Shown here in pieces: positions 44,211 to 54,400 of a stretch of 64,000 nt of DNA (the first letter of the stretch is position 1; each line of letters starts with the position of its first letter). The stretch is from Leishmania infantum JPCM5 (lineage: Eukaryota > Euglenozoa > Kinetoplastea > Trypanosomatida > Trypanosomatidae), in the NCBI RefSeq assembly GCF_000002875.2, contig NC_009415.2, forward strand, positions 630,001 through 694,000, given 5' to 3'. The position numbers were made by a program, and so were the translations under genes. The notes beneath the pieces were generated by a model. It was given only the letters and a program-made list of their open reading frames with translations, did no database searches and was not told the DNA's origin.

Positions 44211-45325
44211 CAAGCACAGGAAGAGGGAGAAGGAGGGAAAAAGAGCGAAGCGCCTTTATCGGTGCTCGACGCTACAAGCACCACCAGCGTCGCCTCCTGC
44301 GGCGACAGCCACACCCTTTGCGGGGACAGCGTTGCCGGTGCAGAAGACAGAGCTGGCGTTCTTGCACAAGGCGCTCCCCGAACGGCACGCCTTTTCAACG
44401 GCGAAAACGCGGCACGACGGGTACAGTGGCTGCAGTCCTTGTCTGGGCGTCGGCACCACGGCGGCGGCGGGGGCGGAAACGAGATGCAGCTAAAGGAGAA
44501 GGAGGGCGCGCGTTTTGGTATTCCTCAAGCGTGAGAGAGGGGAAGAGAGAGGATGGGATCGGCGTGGAAGATGCTCAGAGGAAAGCGCACGGCACGCCAC
44601 ACTGAGATCGATGTGGGAGAGCGTGATGGACAAGAGCAGCAATAAAATCGACTAAGCGAATAAAGGCGCGCGAACAGCAGAGTGGGGCTGAAAAAAGGAG
44701 ATGGGCATCCCTCACTATTGGTTCTTTTTTTTTCGTTGGGGGTTCGAGCCTAACGCGTGAGAGGAAGGCAGAATGAGGGGTGGCGGACCGCGGAAGTGGG
44801 AGGAAGGTTAGGAAGGGCTTAGGACGAGAGCGCGCTGATAACCGGTGGTGGCGGTAGTCGGGGCGGTGATGGGATAAGAGCAAGGGCAGTGAGAACGACA
44901 ACACTCTCCTACTTCAATGGCATAGAGGGAGGAGGGGGGCGAGAAAGAGGCAACGGGGTGCTCACTGAGTAGAGAGGTGTCGCTTTCTTCTCCCCACCCC
45001 CTCTTTTCCTTCCGTTGCGTTTCTACAACCTTAGGCACTTCTCTTTGCTTCCGTTGTTGCTAAGAGAGATAGAGCGGGTGCCGGGTAGGCCGCATACGCG
45101 CAATAGCAAATGGCCAGCGCGAACATGATGCACCACCGTAGCTGGCCAAGTAACAGAGCAGAGGACTCGCCGGAGCATCAAAACAACAAGAGAAGGGTTT
45201 GTAGCACAGTCGCTGCGATCCGAGCGCTTAAGGCGTGACGAGGCAACAGCAACGTCCACTAGCGCTCAGCTTACCTCATCCTCACGCGTTCAGGAAAGCA
45301 GATGCAAAGAAAAAAAAACGCAGCA
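44211..45325. other. 1.1-kb spacer
   Basis: This contains the 3' UTR of the 1,039-residue protein gene and the 5' UTR of the secreted LRR gene. Nothing else noted. Confidence 0.6.
44490..44512 (-). promoter_or_regulatory. Predicted spliced-leader acceptor for the secreted LRR gene
   Basis: On the minus strand CGCCCTCCTTCTCCTTTAG ends with AG at 44491-44490. A second candidate AG lies at 44525-44524 after another C/T run. From 44490 the 5' UTR is about 280 nt and has no ATG before 44210. A stronger-looking tract at 44250-44221 has no AG until codon 2 of the 44180 start, so it is less likely to be used. Confidence 0.45.
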
Positions 45326-48300
45326 CTACCTCCGCATCAACGCATCTTTCACCGCGTCTTGCCAGGCATCCGGGTAGCAGCATATAAATAGATAGTTGCC
45401 AGCGACCACGCCGCGGTAGCCCAGCATCTCCGTATCATGCGTGCGTCCCAGCTCGAAGACGCTGTCCTCCACTGCCGCTACGGCGCATGCCACCTGTGCC
45501 TGTGTCTGCCTGGACTTTTCACTCGCAGAGTATTGTAGAGTCGCTTGCGGCGAGGCGCCAAGTCCTGCGCCGAGTGCCTCTCGTGGCAAACCATCATGCC
45601 CATCCGGGTAGGCCAATGCAGCAGGCCAACTGGGTTCCATTGTGTCGATACCTGCGTGGTGCAGTCGCCCTTCATGCCCCTTCGTGAAGATCGTCGACGC
45701 CACCTCGGCCAGGTCGGTAAACAGCAGGCATGGAACAAAGTACGGGGAGCTGCGGCCCCTTACGGCGGTCAGAGGAAGTGGGAAGCCGCCACACACGTGC
45801 TTCCATTGCACTTCACGCAGCACACCGCACTTCAGAGTCCCTTCGTTCGCACACGTTCGCGGCAGCGTGAACGCTGTGGATGCGGGTGCCCGTGAAGGAG
45901 ACGAGCCCGCGTCCGCGTGTTTGCGTATGTGATGTCCGCCTTCTGGGCTTTGTCTGTGCCCACACCCACCTCTGGTGGCGCATCGCAGCACCTCTTGTGC
46001 CGTATGCACATGCGTCGGCGACGGAGCCGGCCCTCTTCGGCACAACGCGTCGAAGCTGTGACCGGAGCGTAGCGGCTGTCCAAAGTGGCTCTCCGCCAGT
46101 GTGCTCAAGAGCGCTGGGGCATACGTTTGCGGTGCAAAGCAGAGAGAGCACCACCCCTGCTGCAAAGACGCGCCCCCCTGCAGCGCTGCTGGCGCAACCA
46201 CCGCGTGCGGCTCGCGTGGTGACTCCCGCGAAGCGCCAGCACACGCCCCCCGGCGACGGGGGCGAAGGTCTGCGTGACGGAGCGGCCGCTCCAGTAAGCT
46301 GGATTCGAAGACACACGCTGCCACCTCTTTGAGAGTCATCGGTTGTGCTGCTGCTGTGGAATTCGACAGCACCGGCTGTGCCCCAGAGGGGGGCGACAAG
46401 GAAGGGCCTGAGCCACGTAGATGATATGAGAGCGATAACGGACTTGAAGCCCCCACTGAAGAGGATGTAGCAGCGCTCGCCACGTGAGGCAATACTGTAA
46501 CCATGGAAACCGCCGGAGTCTCGGTGCACAGCTCCACAACCCCAGTGGTGGCACAATCGACCTGCCTCATCGACGGCAAACTGTCGCTCTGGCCAGAGGT
46601 CGCTGCGGTACTTTCTCCATCAGAGGTCACGTTCGCATCACCCTGTCCGATGAGCGCACCTCGAGACTCGACAGTTGCCGAGGTATCGGGCATGTCTTGC
46701 TGGACGAGATACGAATGGCGAATCGCGTGCAGATGTGCTACTTGAGCCGCGGGACAGCCATAGCACAGCACCATGGCAAGCGTTTCAGTCCTTCGGCGAT
46801 GTACCGACGGTGCTGAAGAAGACGCACAAGCCGCATCGCCACCACGTTGTCTTGCTAAGTTACCGCCGCTACGATCGCCGTTCTGTGCAGTGACGTCGAT
46901 GCGCTCGCTCGGATGGGCATTCTTAGTGTGTGTCCTAATAATGCTGTCATCCACACCAGCCATCAAAGGCAGGAGAAAATGATCGGCCGTGTCGCCACCG
47001 GTGATCAGGACATGGAAATTGTGCGTGCATGGCGAAAGCGAGGACGCAATGACAGCACTACTTTCTTCGACCTGCCTCACTGAAGCGTTATGGTGCCCCT
47101 CGCTCCGCTCACTAGCCGGGCCTGTGAAAGTGGGCGGGTGCCTTTCCAAGCTGTGTTGAGCCGCCGCATCGGAAGGCGATGAATGCGTGTTTTCAGCAGA
47201 GTTGTCAGTGCTGCTTGAGGATTGGTGCTGATGCAGAAGTGCGGCCCACCATGTAGCGACAAGTGCCGTCGCGGGTGCCGGGCGCCACAAGATGTCCATC
47301 GCATACACGCAGCAACGCAACGAGCTGGCGCTACTGCCCCCGACCTCACAAGCGCAACACGCCCATGCTACAGCTGCCGCCTTTATGGCAGCGGCGAGGC
47401 CGCTACCTGCTGACGTCGCCACCGTCAGCAAAGGAACGCGGGGCTCCGCCATAGGCAGGCACGTCTTGCCTTGTGCGCCTTCCGCGCTGATGGGCATCGG
47501 TCCCCGAAAGGCCTCCACAAAAGCGCCCCGCTGCCCATGGCCGTGAAGGTGTGCCACCTCGCTTTGAAAGCGCCGGCGCAGTCGTGCCAGGCGCTCCCGT
47601 CTCGCCCTCTCCCTCGGGTCGAGGTGTTGATGGGGCGTGGCGGTACTTTCAGCACCTCCCGATGCCTCCTCCATCGCGAACACGCATCCGACAGTCAACG
47701 GCGCCGCCGCCTCCCTCGATCCAGCTGCAACACCAGCGCTGCCATCGTGATCATCATCAAACGCGAGATTAGATGGCTTGGGCAGCATCCCTTGAGCCCA
47801 TGAGCCCGATTGGTGCGAGCCAAGGCTCCATGTCAGATACATCTGCGCCTCCTCGTGCTCCGCCAAGATGCACGAGATGGGAACACCCGTCTGCAGAGCC
47901 TCAGACCCAGCGAGAAGGCACCGATGCTCGCCGAGAACGTGGCGAAGAGCATTCAGATTGGTGATGATGGAGGGGAAGGGGAGAGAGGCGGTGTCTACTC
48001 TGCCAGAGGGTGCCTCATAGGAGCTGTTCGCGGTGTCCCGCAAATCGCTCATGAATGTGACGGTGGGCAGGTTCCTTTCCTGCAACTTTGGGTTTTCCAT
48101 CCCAACGGAAGCTGCGGAGGTGTTGGAAGTGGCTAGGAGGTAACGCGTGCACAACCGCACGTCCTCCGGACTCGCCGTAGGAACGGCATGAAACGTCGAA
48201 AACTCATTGGCGTTGAGCACCACCTCGGCAGGGGTACGTGCGGGCAGCCACTGCGCAGCCGTCACGTGTGCCTCGACCTCTGCGTCGCTCCTTCGCGCCG

Positions 48301-48445
48301 GCGATGAAGCGGTGACAACGCCGGAGACGGGGTAGCGGCGGAGCAGATGGCCACGCACAAGGCCGGAGGGGCTGTGTGGCGGTACATAGCTGGCGAGGGT
48401 CTGACCCCACAGCACATGAAGACGGCGAGTTGGCCCGCCTAACAT
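45326..48445 (-). CDS. Hypothetical protein, 1,039 aa
   Basis: The ATG at 48445 is chosen because a strong pyrimidine tract and AG lie just upstream, although the frame stays open to 48679. The protein starts MLGGPTRRLHVLWGQTLASYV, Arg-containing and poor in acidic residues, which could be a mitochondrial presequence, but this is weak. Residues about 75-210 look ordered (VLNANEFSTFHAV, LCTRYLLATS, ISCILAEHEEAQMYLTWSL). An Arg-rich helix follows (RRERLARLRRRF), then an Ala/Cys-rich hydrophobic segment (AAVAWACCACEV, MDILWRPAPATALVATWW). Later there are ordered islands (HNFHVLITGGD, MVLCYGCPAAQVAHLHAI) in Ser/Thr-rich linkers. The last 60 residues again look folded (DSVFELGRTHDTEMLGYRG, YLFICCYPDAWQDAVKDAL). 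I recognise no family. Confidence 0.85.
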   Translation of the reverse strand: MLGGPTRRLHVLWGQTLASYVPPHSPSGLVRGHLLRRYPVSGVVTASSPARRSDAEVEAHVTAAQWLPARTPAEVVLNANEFSTFHAVPTASPEDVRLCTRYLLATSNTSAASVGMENPKLQERNLPTVTFMSDLRDTANSSYEAPSGRVDTASLPFPSIITNLNALRHVLGEHRCLLAGSEALQTGVPISCILAEHEEAQMYLTWSLGSHQSGSWAQGMLPKPSNLAFDDDHDGSAGVAAGSREAAAPLTVGCVFAMEEASGGAESTATPHQHLDPRERARRERLARLRRRFQSEVAHLHGHGQRGAFVEAFRGPMPISAEGAQGKTCLPMAEPRVPLLTVATSAGSGLAAAIKAAAVAWACCACEVGGSSASSLRCCVYAMDILWRPAPATALVATWWAALLHQHQSSSSTDNSAENTHSSPSDAAAQHSLERHPPTFTGPASERSEGHHNASVRQVEESSAVIASSLSPCTHNFHVLITGGDTADHFLLPLMAGVDDSIIRTHTKNAHPSERIDVTAQNGDRSGGNLARQRGGDAACASSSAPSVHRRRTETLAMVLCYGCPAAQVAHLHAIRHSYLVQQDMPDTSATVESRGALIGQGDANVTSDGESTAATSGQSDSLPSMRQVDCATTGVVELCTETPAVSMVTVLPHVASAATSSSVGASSPLSLSYHLRGSGPSLSPPSGAQPVLSNSTAAAQPMTLKEVAACVFESSLLERPLRHADLRPRRRGACAGASRESPREPHAVVAPAALQGGASLQQGWCSLCFAPQTYAPALLSTLAESHFGQPLRSGHSFDALCRRGPAPSPTHVHTAQEVLRCATRGGCGHRQSPEGGHHIRKHADAGSSPSRAPASTAFTLPRTCANEGTLKCGVLREVQWKHVCGGFPLPLTAVRGRSSPYFVPCLLFTDLAEVASTIFTKGHEGRLHHAGIDTMEPSWPAALAYPDGHDGLPREALGAGLGASPQATLQYSASEKSRQTQAQVACAVAAVEDSVFELGRTHDTEMLGYRGVVAGNYLFICCYPDAWQDAVKDALMRR

Positions 48446-51442
48446 TCCGCGACGAAGAGGGCGGGTCTTCCGGGGAGGGGGAGTGGGGGGGAGGGGGCAA
48501 TGCTCGTCCACAAAGGAAATGACAAGACGGCAAAGAGCTGCAGAGGAAAACCAATATCCCCCCCCCCAACGCAACGAGCGCGGCAGGGGGGCACTCGGAA
48601 GAGGCCTCCGACTGGCGCGATCCCTAAGCCGGCGAGCAGAGCGCTGCGCGTCGCTGTGCAGATGTGCCTTTCGGTGCACAGCTATGGGAAAACAAAAAGG
48701 AAAAGAGAGAGTTACGTTACGCGTCTGTGAAGATCGAAAAGAAATGAGTTTGGATAGGAGTCGTATGGATGGCGGGGAACGAATTCAGAGGGGGAGGGAG
48801 GGGGTTTGGGTCTCACGGAGACACGGTCGTCGAAGCGATAATACCCGCACCAAGTCCATATGCCGTCTTTCTCTTGGGGAGATATTTTTCTTTTTCGGCG
48901 GAAAGATGAAGAAACGACAAGCGAAATGCGCGTTGCTGCTGCGCGGCTTGGGGAGCGATTCGTGCACACAGGCACACACACACACACGCACGCACAGAGA
49001 GCACATAAAAAGTGCGCCGGTGTGGGAGCAGAGAGGCAGAAGATAAAAAAAGAGGCGTGGAAAGGCGAGCAGTGAGGAAGCGCGCAGTGCACTGAACCCA
49101 CAGAGAGACAGCGTCAAATACACTAGTAGCGGCCCGCTCGGCGGTAGTGCGCATGCGTACGTGTGCGCCTGCATGCCCATATGTCAGCCTGCACCTCTCA
49201 TCACCGAGAGCGAGGTACCGAATAGCGAAGCAGTTGAAGTGGCGTTCATCTGTTCCTTCTCTCACACCTCCCACGTGAAGGAGGGGAGAAGATGTTTTGC
49301 GTTCGGGAGAGAAAGAGCGTGAACATCTGGCTGCGTCGAATTGAAGTCGCCCCACATGACCGGCACGCATACATGTGCGCGCATTGTATTTAGGAGGTTT
49401 GGTTCTCACTGCAGCGAGGTCTTACGGGAATTCCACTCTCGCAACATCCAGGAAAGAGCGCTAAGAACAAAAAAAAAACGGCGGTACTGCGTCTCTTTTC
49501 TGTTGTTGTGGCGCATCTGCGAATATGGTGGTGCGGATGGGGGTTACGGGATAGTGCCTGCCAAGTGCGCCAGCGTCTCCTTGACGTTCGATCTTCAATG
49601 CTGCTGCTGTGTAACGCCTCCGGTGTTGCTTGGACGTGCCCTGCGCCTGTCTCGCGGCCCGCTACGTTGGGCGTAGGACGGAGCGATAGCACGTACTGGG
49701 CTCACTCTCGATGTGTGGGGGCCAACACTGCCACAACTCCCAGCGCGCACAGAGGGAGAGAGAGAGACAGGAGAAATACGGACACCTATAGAAAGGGAGA
49801 GATGCACTTGACGAACGACCTGAGCCGAAGCATGCATGCATAAACTACATAGAATCAAAAACAAAGGGATCGCGTCCGAGTGCGCATGTCGAGGGAATAA
49901 AGAGGAGGAGGGAGTGGACAGAGGTGGCCGATGCTCGTGTATTCTGGCGTTGTTATTGTTACTGTCGCTCCTGAGTCGCGGTCGGACAAGGCTAGCCAAG
50001 AGCAGGTGGAGACACACACACACACACATGCGCACGAGAACGCACACACGCACAACGTTTTGAAGGGAATGACTGAAGAAGAAACGATTTCGTGTGTGCG
50101 TGTGTGTGAAAGGCCTGAGCACAATGAGAAGCTGACAGGCGAAGCGAGAAGAGCGAGCGGAGGCAAAGGCGATGCGACGACGACGGACACAGTTCAACGG
50201 GAGAATAGGAAACGAGGCGGGCGATGCAAGCATTCATTTGGGTGCATCACTTGATGGAGATGAGGTGGAAAACGTATAGGGAGAGGCGTGCGTGTGCGTG
50301 TGCGTGCAGCTTCATGCACACGTGAGCAGCACGCACGCGCATGGTCAAAGATACGTATGGGGGGAGGGGTTGGAGAGCGCGCACGACACAGGCAGTGTCC
50401 GCATCGAATGATATGTAGGAATCAGCGCGCGGGGCACCTAGAGAGCATGCAAGCGGTGAGAGAAAGAGAAAAAGCGGCACAGCATCGGCACCTCGGGGTA
50501 AGAGTAGCGCGCACGGCGAGAGGCGCCCGGTGAGCGGACCCCACCACAAACCCTGAGAGAGGTCAGCAAGAAAAAGAAGGAGGAACGGCTTCTGGCTGTC
50601 ACCCTCAGCGCGCACGCGGGTGGGGAAGACAGCATGACAAAATGGAGGGAGGCCGACAACGTGGCCGTCGCAGTCTCAGCCCCCTCCCTCCCTCCACACA
50701 CACACACACAGGAAAACAGAGCAGCGCAAAAATGAGCCCCGAGTAGAAACGCCGCCGGGGCCGCTTTGAGGTTTACTTTTCGTTAGCTTGGCGTCGGCAG
50801 ACGCCTATGCACACTCCTCAGCCTCGAAAGATTGTACACAGGACGAGCGGGCACGTTTCTGGTGATATCCGCATCTGTGCGCAGAGTGAGGTGCATCTAT
50901 GCAACAACATTAGCCCCTCCTCTCCGCTTGGGGGGGGGGGATGGAAAACAAATGAGGGCAGTGGAGGGAGAGGATGTAGGCGGTGCTAGTTGGGTAAGGG
51001 GTGGAGAAGCAGACGAGCAGCCAACAGAGAGTGCGATGTCAGCAAGCGCTGTGGCTCACATGCACTCCTTCACGCAGGCACATACGCAGCCACGCGCACA
51101 CCACCTTGCCCAGAAGAGCAATCGTTAAGAGGCACAAGCATAGAAGTGCAATCCGCGAAAGAGGCAGCGAAGGGGAAACTCCGGCAACGTCACTCGCGGT
51201 GCTGGAGAGCAGGAGCCCCAGCCTGACAACATCGGAAGAGGGAGACGGGAGTGGTGCACCTTCGCGAGACACAAGAAGAGGGGATAGAGGGAGCTACAGA
51301 GGTGGTGAATGCTGATCAGCGCCACACCACGGAGGGGCAAAGACGGAGAAGAATGTATGCTTGCGTGCTTGTGGGTAGACGTTTAGCACAGAGCCACATG
51401 CTCTCTCTCTCTCTCCTTTCGCTCAAGTCGTATCCGGCGCCA
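48446..51442. other. 3.0-kb spacer
   Basis: 3' UTR of the large LRR gene and the 5' flank of the next gene. It contains short CA-rich runs on the plus strand (about 48970-48990, 50010-50030 and 50696-50711) and a G-rich run near 50931. No gene supported. Confidence 0.55.
48467..48500 (-). promoter_or_regulatory. Predicted spliced-leader acceptor for the 1,039-aa protein gene
   Basis: On the minus strand a nearly pure C/T run (CCCCCTCCCCCCCACTCCCC and onward) is followed by GGAAG with AG at 48468-48467. The 5' UTR is 21 nt with no ATG. Confidence 0.6.
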
Positions 51443-54400
51443 CTAAAGCACGACGCGACTCTGAAGGGCCGGTATGACATCATACACACTCGTAATCCCG
51501 CATCGGTCGGCATGCACGCAGCGCAGTTGCGGCAGCAGCTCCAGCCCCGCCAAGGACCCGGTGAGATTCCGACACGACGAGAGGCGCAGAGTGCGCAACG
51601 AAGGAAACGGTGCAGACAGTGGCAGCACAGACGATACCACGACGGATTGAGCTGAGTCTGTGCCAGATGCCCTTGAGCACCACTGCGACAGTGAGATCAG
51701 CTCGGCGACACTCGCAGCTGTAATGCCGTGGCAGTTGCAGAGGGAAAGCTCCAGCAAGGAGGAGAGCATGCTGAGCTCTAAAAAGCTACAGATGTTCACA
51801 CAGCCATCCAGCACGAGCTTCTGGCAACCACGTGTAAGCCCAAGAGGAGAAGAAAGGGACGTGCTGGCCTGTAAAAGCGCGATCGTGAGAAACGAAGTCC
51901 CCTCTGTCGCACGCCGCACTGCAGCGATGTCTTCGGCAGCTGAGCCGCTCTCCTGGAGCAGGTCCGAGCGCAAAAGAGGAGCCGCCATATGTGTTACGTT
52001 TCCACCGTGGGCAAACAGGGGTAGCGGCGACAGGCGCCCTCCGCTCTCCTTGGCCTCAGCTCCTCTCCTCCCTCCATCAGCAACGGCACCGGCAGCAACA
52101 TGGGTTCCACTGCCACCACGCACGCCGGCGCCTGTGATGCGGCCACTATGCACATTGCATCCGCTGCCGTCCACCTCCGCCAAGCTCGGAATGGCATGCA
52201 GCGCGCGCATATCATGCACACCTTTGCAGGAAAGCAGACGCATCTGCACGAGGCTCGTGCTGCGGTGCAAGCCAATAAGCCCTTGGCTGGTGACGTTGCT
52301 CGAGGACACGTCAAGTTTTGTCAGGTGCGGGCACAGCCCCAGCACGCCGACAGAGAAGATGCGACGGCAGAACTGTAGCGAGAGAAGTCGCAGAGGTGGC
52401 CCGCGACACCCTCGGCCAGCGCACTCGTCGAGACGCCGCGCGCGAAGGGAGTGAACTACCACAGGTGGATTTCGTGCATGTGGCGACCTTGCATCTGACG
52501 CTCTCTTGTCGGCCGCCATCACGCCAGTGCACACGAACTTCACAAGCTCGGCGTCCGTTACGGCTGTGTTGTTCAGGTCAAGGCACATCAGCGACGGCAG
52601 CAGGCCGAGACGACGGATGCGTCGCACGCGCGTGTGAGACAGCAGCAGCGTGTGCAGAGAAGAGGTGAAAAGCGCTTCATCGTCGCCCGGGAAGACGTCA
52701 GCGACGGCGGAACGGCTCCTGATGCCCTCCTCCAGCGCATGACTGTCATCACGGTGCGCGAGAGGATTACTGAAGTTGTATGGTGGTGTTCCAGGCATGA
52801 AGCTGCGGCGCCAACTGTGCTCCGTAGCTCGCTCTGCCCCTGGGATGGCCTCCTCGCCTTCTTCCTCGTCCTCGTCGTCACCGTCGTACAGTCCAGACCC
52901 TTGAACATTGAGCACCTCCAGCGTGGCGATCGCCATGACATCACGCACGTGATGTACTCCAGCACAGTTCTTCAGCGTCAGGTGTGTCAGTGCGGCGCAG
53001 AAGCGCAGCGCCGCCACCGCGGCTGTGGACAGGGGCGTGTGGCTCACGTTAAGCCAGCGCAGGTGTCGCAGGTGAGCCACAGGGCTCAGGTCAAGAATAA
53101 GAGAGCAAGCGGAGCAGTTCAGCGCCTGCAGGGCATGCAAGCCACCGGGGTGTTGCGCCGCAGATGAGTTCCCCAGCGCATCCAGTACCTCCTGCCGCAC
53201 CGCCGTGTCGCTAAGGTCGAGGAAACGCACGGAGGACAAGAGGGCCACGGCGCCAACGTTCGTGATGCGACCGCAGGAGCGGAGGCAAAGGCGGTGAAAC
53301 TGGTGCTGTGGTGCCGTGGCACCGCTCTCGCACAAAGCCGCCACGAACACGTCGAGGTCGGCGTCTCGGATATCCGTGTGGGAGAGAGAGACGTTCTGCA
53401 GAGACGGCAGTCGAGCAAGAATCTGCAGACTACCGGCATCTCGAATGGCGCTCGCGCTGCATCCGTCAAGGTGCACCGTGTGGAGGAGTGCGCTCTGCTC
53501 AAGCCCGCTGAGCCAAGGTCGATAAGCCCCTTCACCAGCACCGAGCCGCGCACCCTCCTCAACTGAGCAACGCAACAGCGAAAGGCACTGCAGAAAAGGC
53601 AGCCGGCCAACGTCTCCGAGAGCGCATCTGAACTTGGTGTCTGTGAAGACAAGCGTCGTAAGACGCTGCCAGAGGAGAGACGGTGGCGTGGTTAGTGCGC
53701 GAGGCACGTCAGTCGTAGCCGTCACCTTTGCTGCCGCACCCGCCTTCTCGACTGGTGCTGCGGTGCCTCTCGATGGAAGGGAAGATGACGACACAACGGG
53801 TAGCGACCTGCCAGGAGTTTGAGGTAGTGCCGCCCTCTGCCCTCTTTCGAGTAGACTCGACAGTAGTCCTGCGCCTTCATCCGCTGCATCTGCCACGCGC
53901 TCAGTGGCAGCGCCGACCTCACTGCCTATATCTTCGCTCTGTGTTCCGCTGGCGTCGCTGCTGCCGCTTCGGCTTCGATCTGACTCGTGGTGAAGCTCAC
54001 CCATGTCCACGGCAGCGAGACGCAGTTCCTGCAGCCCTGCCCAACAGCTCTGTCCGTGAGCCACGCCACCGCCGCGCCACTGCCTCCTTTCATTCCGCTG
54101 CATCACAGCAATGGGGGCGAGGGCATTGTATGGATTGCGCACCCGACGACACGCACACGCGTGCAGGACACGCAGCCGCCGCACGCCGCCGGGCCTCGGC
54201 GAATGAGGTGTTTGTCCTGATGCCGGCGCGCCAGTTTCGGTGACAAGCAATGCGTCATGCGGGGTGCCACCGCTAGAGCGTAGATGAGCCGCCACGGTCC
54301 GCAGGGTGGCATCCGTTAGTCCCGTTCCAGAGAGGTAGAGCTCTTCCAACTCCACAAGGCAGCGAACCAGCTCTGCAGCGGCTGCATCTACTTGAGGGCA